Below are positions 7,568-12,290 of a DNA stretch of 12,290 bases, one piece after another (positions within the stretch are counted from its first letter, which is position 1; each line of letters begins with the position of its first letter). Origin of the DNA: Chitinivibrionales bacterium (GTDB taxonomy: Bacteria; Fibrobacterota; Chitinivibrionia; Chitinivibrionales; WJKA01). The position numbers and the translations under genes were made by a program. A model generated the notes under the pieces. The model ran no database searches. It had not been told where the DNA came from and worked only from the letters and a program-made list of their open reading frames with translations. The stretch spans positions 1 through 12,290 of the forward strand of contig WJKA01000536.1 in the NCBI GenBank assembly GCA_014729375.1, in the 5' to 3' direction.

Positions 7568-8461
7568 ATGAAATCAATTTTGTGTATTATAATAGGATCA
7601 TTCTGTGTTTTCAGCCAATACAGCTATACAACCGATTCAATCGCTGTTAGGGAAATCCTTGATGCAAATAATCTCGAAACAATCAAAGTGGAAAATGTGA
7701 CAAAAAATAAGAATAATAGAGTTACCACACTTTATCTTACAACCGATAATCACCAAATTCCAGATATCGACTCTCTTCCATCAAAGATGTATATATTGCC
7801 TAATTCAATAGGCACACTTACTGAATTAGACACTCTTGTTATATCAAATCATGATTTATCGGTTCTATCTGATTCCATCGCAAAATTAAACAAGCTCAAG
7901 TTGCTGCATATATCAGACAATAAATTAAATACGCTACCTGACTCTTTTAGCAATTTCAACAATTTGAAAATATTATACTTGACCGGCAATGAATTTGATT
8001 CGCTTCCTCAATCAATTTGCCAATTAGAAAGCCTGGAAATATTGGGCCTAAACTTCAACAATCTTACCAGCCTGCCGGAATGTCTGGTAGACCTTCCCAA
8101 TATCAAAGAAGTAGCCACTAACGACAATAAAATCTGTTCTTCTGTTTCGGAAGAATTGGATGAGTGGTTATGCACCTATGATATTCATAGCCATACACCG
8201 GGCATTGACAGTTGCTTCTGGCAAGCCTGGCAGGACTGTTCCGGGCCGGTGCGCAGGCCTGTTGTAAAGCCATCCCCTGGCGCCACTGGCATTTCTCCCG
8301 ACGACAGAGTGCAATTCTACACGCTGCGAGGGCAGTTGATCGCCGCTGACACGTATGCAATATTTCTTAAATCGCTCATGCGCCTGCCGCATGGCGGATA
8401 TATCCTCACCATTCAGCACAAGGGCCATGAAACAGCTATGCGGCAGGTAAATTGCAAGTAG
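7568..8461 (+). CDS. Secreted leucine-rich repeat protein with C-terminal sorting-like module
   Basis: This is a 297-residue protein with a signal peptide (MKSILCIIIGSFCVFSQ). An N-terminal cap (VREILDANNLETIKVENV) leads into about five 23-residue leucine-rich repeats at residues 78-192, of the LPxSIxxLxxLxxLxLxxNxL type usual for bacterial surface and ROCO-like proteins. A Cys-containing C-cap follows (WLCTYDIHSH, FWQAWQDC). Residues 246-297 fit the sorting-module pattern (QFYTLRGQ, then LPHGGYILTI). AAAGGAG (7554-7560) lies seven bases before the ATG, and the gene starts 22 bases after the SGNH protein stops, so the two are probably one operon. The repeat part is AT-rich while the last 90 codons are clearly GC-richer. 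The likely role is protein or glycan binding at the surface; the ligand is unknown. Confidence 0.85.
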   Translation: MKSILCIIIGSFCVFSQYSYTTDSIAVREILDANNLETIKVENVTKNKNNRVTTLYLTTDNHQIPDIDSLPSKMYILPNSIGTLTELDTLVISNHDLSVLSDSIAKLNKLKLLHISDNKLNTLPDSFSNFNNLKILYLTGNEFDSLPQSICQLESLEILGLNFNNLTSLPECLVDLPNIKEVATNDNKICSSVSEELDEWLCTYDIHSHTPGIDSCFWQAWQDCSGPVRRPVVKPSPGATGISPDDRVQFYTLRGQLIAADTYAIFLKSLMRLPHGGYILTIQHKGHETAMRQVNCK

Positions 8462-8534
8462 CCGTTGGCGATAGATATGAGTTTTTCAATACAATTTATC
8501 ATATATTGACAGGCGCATGCCTGAAGGACTGCTT

Positions 8535-8720
8535 ATGAAAAAACATTTCATCTATTGCATTTTTTTCATATCGAAGTTTTTCCTGTTGCCGTTTCTCTCC
8601 ATTCTATCTGCAGAACCATTCCGGAATTTTTCTTATGATTCGCAGATCGCACAATTAATAATTGATTCATCTGATAACTTTAAAAAGCGAGCTTTTGTTC
8701 TCCTGCACAATGATATATAA
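8535..8720 (+). pseudogene. Signal-peptide fragment of a secreted protein, truncated
   Basis: ATG 8535 follows GAAGGA (8523-8528) at six bases and is better than the ATG at 8517. It encodes a clear signal peptide (MKKHFIYCIFF, a hydrophobic core, then SILSA) and about 20 residues of mature protein (EPFRNFSYDSQIAQLIIDSS). From about 8667 the DNA is the antisense of the 3' end of the minus-strand esterase, so the remaining codons to 8720 are not meaningful. This is the 5' end of a gene whose body has been lost or separated. The sialidase-like 3' fragment ending at 10095 lies in the same orientation beyond the inverted block and could be its other end, which is a guess. Confidence 0.5.
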
Positions 8721-9620
8721 TCCCAGGGGCAAGATCTTTTGATATCCTGCATTTTTCAGATCATTTCCTGCAAGGTTGTCTGCAACACATTTGCCATCCA
8801 GACTGTAAATTGCATAATTGCGCTTCAAATTGAAAAAAGTTTTGCACAAGAATGAGTTTCCAGAATCTGTTTTTTGTTTGCCGCTCAAAATTGATGCCGG
8901 ATCTTCCGGCATTACGGGTGCGTCGGTTCTGAAAGGATAGGCTTGCATATTGCTCTCATTGCTGAGATTGGCGCAATTCATCGCTCCTGCCCAGCCATAG
9001 CGCACATGTTTTGGATTATTAATACTGCTATTCCATACTAAAACTTCACTGCCGTCAATTTCAGCATCAGCCCATTTGAAAATGCCGTTTTCACCGGCTA
9101 TGCTGAATCCCATGAGATGGTTTCCGCCTGTAATTTTCAGGCCGCGATTTGTTTTGGCTTGAAAGCTGATGCGGATTTTATTGCCTTCGATTTTGTAATC
9201 TTTGTAATAAGGACCATTATAGATTAAATCCTCATTGTACACTTTTGCTTTGATCAGATCCGCCATTCGTTTCCCGCGAATATCTCTTTGAGAAGGATGC
9301 ACACCCCCGGCAAGCCCAAGGCAGGATACTAATTCAACATTTGGCATTTTCGTAGCAATCAGAAACGCTTCATACATTAAAGCCCGACTATTGAGATTGT
9401 CTTGTGAAGGATCACTGCCGCAATCAGCAGGGCCTCCCTGCCACCCTCCTCCATTTGGAACTGAAAGCGAAATAAAGGGAACATAAGGCTGATTTGCATA
9501 GTTTCTCCACCCGCTTATCATAGCTGGATACTCCCGAAAATAGCGCCAGCACGTTTTATTTCTTTCCTGGGCCTCTCCCTGCCACCAGAGTATTCCTCGA
9601 CAGGTATAGGGTAACAGCTT
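8667..9620 (-). pseudogene. Sialate O-acetylesterase (SASA family), 5'-truncated
   Basis: The minus-strand frame reads open from 9620 to TGA at 8667 (317 codons). It begins KLLPYTCRGILWWQGEAQE (WWQGE at 9573-9587), a hallmark block of the sialate O-acetylesterase family. Next come YPAMISGWRNY and the GGVHPSQRDIRGKRMAD block with the catalytic His (DIHP in most members). Then follow HVRYGWAGAMNCANLSNESN and AYPFRTD, typical of the family's end. A sorting-like module (IYSLDGK, LPLGLYIIV) closes the protein. The ATG at 9521 is an internal Met, not a start. Upstream, the same frame gives GGNLWGTI, then an in-frame TAA (9621-9623), and another stop at 9669-9671. The N-terminal GQSNM nucleophile block is absent, so this is a dead fragment. 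Family members deacetylate sialic acids or plant polysaccharides. Confidence 0.75.
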
Positions 9621-9627
9621 TTAAATC

Positions 9628-10095
9628 GTGCCCCATAGATTTCCTCCCTGCTGCCAGCTCGGTAATGATCAAAATCCGCAACGATACTTTGTTCGTGTCT
9701 GGAAAAACACCGGATCCGATTTGACCACAGGGTGGGAAGAGGTCCTTGAGATGCGTGAAACCGGCGAAAATGCCGATCCCGGAATGATTCAAACAAAGGA
9801 CCACATGGTGCATCTGGTCTGGACAGGTCGTCATGTCAATACGATCCGTCACGTTGTGCTCGATCCCTATAAGATTTTCGGTGTACAGGCCACCGCTGCA
9901 CAACAGCATCCTGAAAATCGAATAAAAGAGAAAATGCTTGCCGAGCACAAGGTGAATGAATATTCAGTGCACTATTTTGACATGCGCGGAAGATCAATTC
10001 ATGCGAATCGCACAATTGTTTCCGGGAAGAGTCGCATCGTACTGATAAAATCGAATGGACGTATTAATAAAATTATACTCGGCTCAATTAACTGA
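9628..10095 (+). pseudogene. BNR/sialidase-like protein, C-terminal fragment with sorting module
   Basis: The frame opens at an ATG at 9628, but that codon lies in DNA still reading as the antisense esterase. Recognisable sequence begins near 9676 (RYFVRVWKNTGSDLTTGWEE). Next comes GMIQTKDHMVHLVW and then NTIRHVVLDP, which match the last propeller blade of BNR_2-type sialidase-like proteins (usual form: MIQTKDGxVHxVYT...IKHVVLDP). A short linker leads to a sorting-like module (VHYFDMRGR ... RIVLIKSNGRINKIIL). At least four propeller blades and the signal peptide are missing. The neighbouring gene at 10268 belongs to the same superfamily (its YPSIMQ block aligns with PGMIQ here), so an old tandem pair is possible. 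It probably gives no functional product. Confidence 0.65.
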
Positions 10096-10267
10096 TAAGG
10101 AGTTGCTTTTCAATTCTTAATATATCTGTAATATTGCCGGAGAAATAATCCCTGCGCAAGTGATTAACACCAGGCATGTTAAGCAAAAGAAATGAGCAGC
10201 CGGTTTTCAGCATGTATTTGATCGCACGCTTTTTTCCAGGATAAATACATTCAGGGGGGCTTAGCAA

Positions 10268-12290
10268 ATGGCAAAACGATTGTCGTCATTCTGGCCGGCA
10301 GTGATCTTTACGGCAACGGTAAGCTTTGCCCAGCATGTCGGGAAAACCGAGGCGATTCTCTATGACCGGTGCGTTTCGCCGAATAATTATCCATGGACCC
10401 CGATGACGCACGGACACAATATTACCATTACCCACAAGGGAACGATTGTTGTCTGCTGGTTTGGCGGGATGGGTGAAAAATTTGAGGACAACAATATTTA
10501 CATAGCGCGCAAGGAGGAAGGCAAAGCCTGGGAAACGCCCTATGTTGCGGATTACGGCGGCGGCCCCGGCGATGACCCGCTGGACCTGGCGGAAACACGA
10601 AGCCCGGTCGTGTATCAGCCCGCAGCAGTTGATTCTCCTTTAATCCTGTGGCTCGGATATCGCACCACGCAACGAACTATGCGGATATCCCGCGATGACG
10701 GCAAAACATGGTCGGACCGGATTTCGATGCCCACATTCGGCGGAAAGCTTTACAGGGGCCCTGAGCGGGGGCTTCCTCTGGAAATCAAAGGCGGATCAAC
10801 CTTCGACCAGGGAACCCTTCTACTGGCTGCAGACCAGTCCAATTATGAAGGGTGCTGGATAGAAGTTGTGCCGCCTGATAATTATTACGGCAACAATCCG
10901 GATGGCGGCGACTGGCGGGCAATTGTACCGCCCGGCAGCAACAACGGCAATATCCACGGAACTTTTTTAGTACACGATCCGCAATATCAGACCCTGGAAT
11001 ATTTGACCCGTATCGATTTCGGTGAAGGCCCGGCCACATTCTCAAGCAACGGCGGATTGAGCTGGGGCAGCTATTTCTGGATGACCGGAGAGTTCGGCAA
11101 TCGCGAACTTCATTCGGTAAGTCTCGATATTTCCGGGGGACCTTCGCAGGGATGGCATGTCTATATTGGCGAGAATCTCGGTGGAGGCCGCGAGGTTACC
11201 GCCATCTCAATCGGCACCGACGGCCGCGACTGGGATAATGTGCTGACACTCAAAGAGGGCGGCAGGTATCCATCGATTATGCAGCGCACCAGCGATCCCG
11301 ATGACCGTATGCTCTATCTGGCCACCGAAGGCCCATCCTCACCCCACCACACATTCCACGACCGGAATACCTCGATCGATTTTTATAGCTCAACCCGTCA
11401 ATATATTATCGATCCGGACATTCTTACCGGCGAAAAGCAGCCCTCAGGACCGCCGGTCATCACCATGCACCCAATAACACAGGGGATATATCCGGAGTGG
11501 CAGGCGCGGTTGGAAGCAATCGCTACCGGTGCGCAGCCGCTTACTTATCAATGGCAGATCAGCACCGACAACGGCGCAAGCTGGAATGATGTCGCCTCGG
11601 GCGCGGGCGCAGACACCTGGCGCTACGATATCGAACAGGTCGCGCTCACGGATAACGGGAAACAATACCGCCTCAAGGCATCGAACAACCTTGGCACCGC
11701 ATACAGTGATCCCGCGATTTTAAAAGTAAAGGAGCTCCCGATCTATGATGACCTGGTCTGTCATTTATCGCTTGATGAAGGCTCCGGTAATGAAGCCGGG
11801 GATGTGTCGGGGAACGGTTATAACGGTAATGTAATGAGCGGAACCTGGGTCACTGGCGGCAAAGTCGGCGGCGCACTCAGCTTCAACGGCACGCAAACGT
11901 CAATCGATCTCGGCGTCGATGAATATTTCAATTTTACTATTATTCCCGAAGATCCCGATTACTGGGTGACTTCGCAATTTACGCTTGCCGGCTGGTTCAA
12001 TGCCGAAGTATGGGGTACACTGTTCAGCAAAGATATCCGCCCATTCAGAGAGCTTGCGTATCAGTTTGGAACTTACACGTCGGGCGGCAACGATGCACTC
12101 GGTTTCCAGGCTTTTGCATGGCGCGGCGTTCGTCCCAAAGTACTGGTCCCCTATCCTTCAACGAATGAATGGCACCACATGGCGGTCAGCTATAACGGCA
12201 CCTGGCTGAAAATCTGGGTTGATGGTGCGGCTGTGGATTCATCGTATGAACCTGGCTATTATGTCAGCCCCTGGGTCCGACCGCGGGTCA
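10268..12290 (+). CDS. Secreted BNR-propeller (sialidase-like) / Ig-like / LamG protein, 3' end outside window
   Basis: The frame is open from ATG 10268 to the window edge (674 codons). An in-frame TAG at 10262 fixes this as the first possible ATG, and AGGGGG (10253-10258) lies nine bases upstream. Residues 1-21 are a signal peptide (MAKRLSSFWP...VSFAQ). Residues 25-380 form a BNR_2-type beta-propeller: THGHNITITHKGTIVVCWFG and DNNIYIAR at the start, an Asp-box ISRDDGKTWSDR at 140-151, then SSNGGLSWGS and GTDGRDW. No RIP arginine motif is visible, so sialidase activity is not assured. An Ig-like domain covers about 395-487 (LTYQWQISTDNGASWNDV). A LamG/concanavalin-like domain begins at about 494 (LSLDEGSGNEAGDVSGNGYN; TLAGWFNAE; WHHMAVSYNGTWLKIWVDG). 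It is GC-richer than the left half of the window. The likely job is surface glycan binding or cleavage. Confidence 0.85.
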   Translation, partial: MAKRLSSFWPAVIFTATVSFAQHVGKTEAILYDRCVSPNNYPWTPMTHGHNITITHKGTIVVCWFGGMGEKFEDNNIYIARKEEGKAWETPYVADYGGGPGDDPLDLAETRSPVVYQPAAVDSPLILWLGYRTTQRTMRISRDDGKTWSDRISMPTFGGKLYRGPERGLPLEIKGGSTFDQGTLLLAADQSNYEGCWIEVVPPDNYYGNNPDGGDWRAIVPPGSNNGNIHGTFLVHDPQYQTLEYLTRIDFGEGPATFSSNGGLSWGSYFWMTGEFGNRELHSVSLDISGGPSQGWHVYIGENLGGGREVTAISIGTDGRDWDNVLTLKEGGRYPSIMQRTSDPDDRMLYLATEGPSSPHHTFHDRNTSIDFYSSTRQYIIDPDILTGEKQPSGPPVITMHPITQGIYPEWQARLEAIATGAQPLTYQWQISTDNGASWNDVASGAGADTWRYDIEQVALTDNGKQYRLKASNNLGTAYSDPAILKVKELPIYDDLVCHLSLDEGSGNEAGDVSGNGYNGNVMSGTWVTGGKVGGALSFNGTQTSIDLGVDEYFNFTIIPEDPDYWVTSQFTLAGWFNAEVWGTLFSKDIRPFRELAYQFGTYTSGGNDALGFQAFAWRGVRPKVLVPYPSTNEWHHMAVSYNGTWLKIWVDGAAVDSSYEPGYYVSPWVRPRV

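Noticed and set aside
8506..8511. TTGACA as a promoter -35 for the signal-peptide fragment at 8535
   Set aside because: It is only 23 bases before the ATG, and a -10 at the correct distance would fall on the ribosome binding site and start codon.
8512..8523. AGGCGCATGCCT hairpin as a terminator after the LRR gene
   Set aside because: The stem is only four to five pairs, has no T-run after it and overlaps the next ribosome binding site.
9519..9521. ATG as the start of the sialate O-acetylesterase gene
   Set aside because: The same frame stays open upstream and carries the conserved RGILWWQGEAQE block, so this Met is internal (PAMISGW).
9518..9948. Two minus-strand open frames overlapping 9518-9948
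   Set aside because: They are in other frames than the esterase homology and antisense to the sialidase-like tail; neither gives a recognisable protein.

Overview
The window reads as an accessory, gene-fragment-rich stretch of a chromosome from a Gram-negative bacterium that exports many large modular surface proteins. Four separate coding regions end in the same kind of C-terminal module (a Tyr-x-Leu/Met-x-Gly-Arg/Lys/Gln start, then a Gly-Tyr/Leu-Tyr-Ile beta-hairpin). This resembles the type IX (Por) sorting domain and its relatives in the Fibrobacterota-Chlorobi-Bacteroidota group. With the beta-helix/'choice-of-anchor Q' repeats, leucine-rich repeats, SGNH and sialate-type esterases, BNR propellers and LamG domain, this suggests an FCB-group member, perhaps Fibrobacterota (Chitinispirillum-like). 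That placement is inference; no ribosomal or marker gene is present.

Left part (1-3142, AT-rich): the 3' tail of an SGNH hydrolase gene (2-88) runs directly into a subtilisin-like protease that has lost its N-terminal half (76-1158). A probable lipoprotein (1279-1839) follows, then a convergent minus-strand exported protein of unknown function with a C-terminal sorting module (1853-3142). Middle-left (3143-3736): no intact gene. It holds the left end and first 33 codons of an IS4-type transposase remnant, then a promoter-like sequence.

Centre (3737-8461): a well-placed ribosome binding site and ATG (3737) open a signal peptide that is interrupted by a (CA)10 tract. As sequenced, the ATG frame stops after 25 codons, while the 1244-codon body (3811-7545) is one frame away. 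Losing one CA unit would join them into a 1268-residue secreted protein with two beta-helix regions, an Ig-like domain and a complete SGNH esterase domain. This looks like a simple-sequence contingency (phase-variation) switch caught in the OFF state, unless the tract length is a sequencing or assembly error. An LRR protein gene (7568-8461) follows 22 bases downstream and is probably co-transcribed.

Right part (8462-12290): a mosaic of broken genes. It contains a signal-peptide fragment (+, 8535), a 5'-truncated sialate O-acetylesterase in the opposite orientation (minus, 8667-9620, with an in-frame stop upstream), and the 3' end of a BNR/sialidase-like gene (+, to 10095). It ends with an intact-looking BNR-propeller/Ig/LamG gene that runs off the window (10268-12290). 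The intact genes would together supply exported glycan-active or glycan-binding surface proteins. The fragments show repeated recombination among members of such families.
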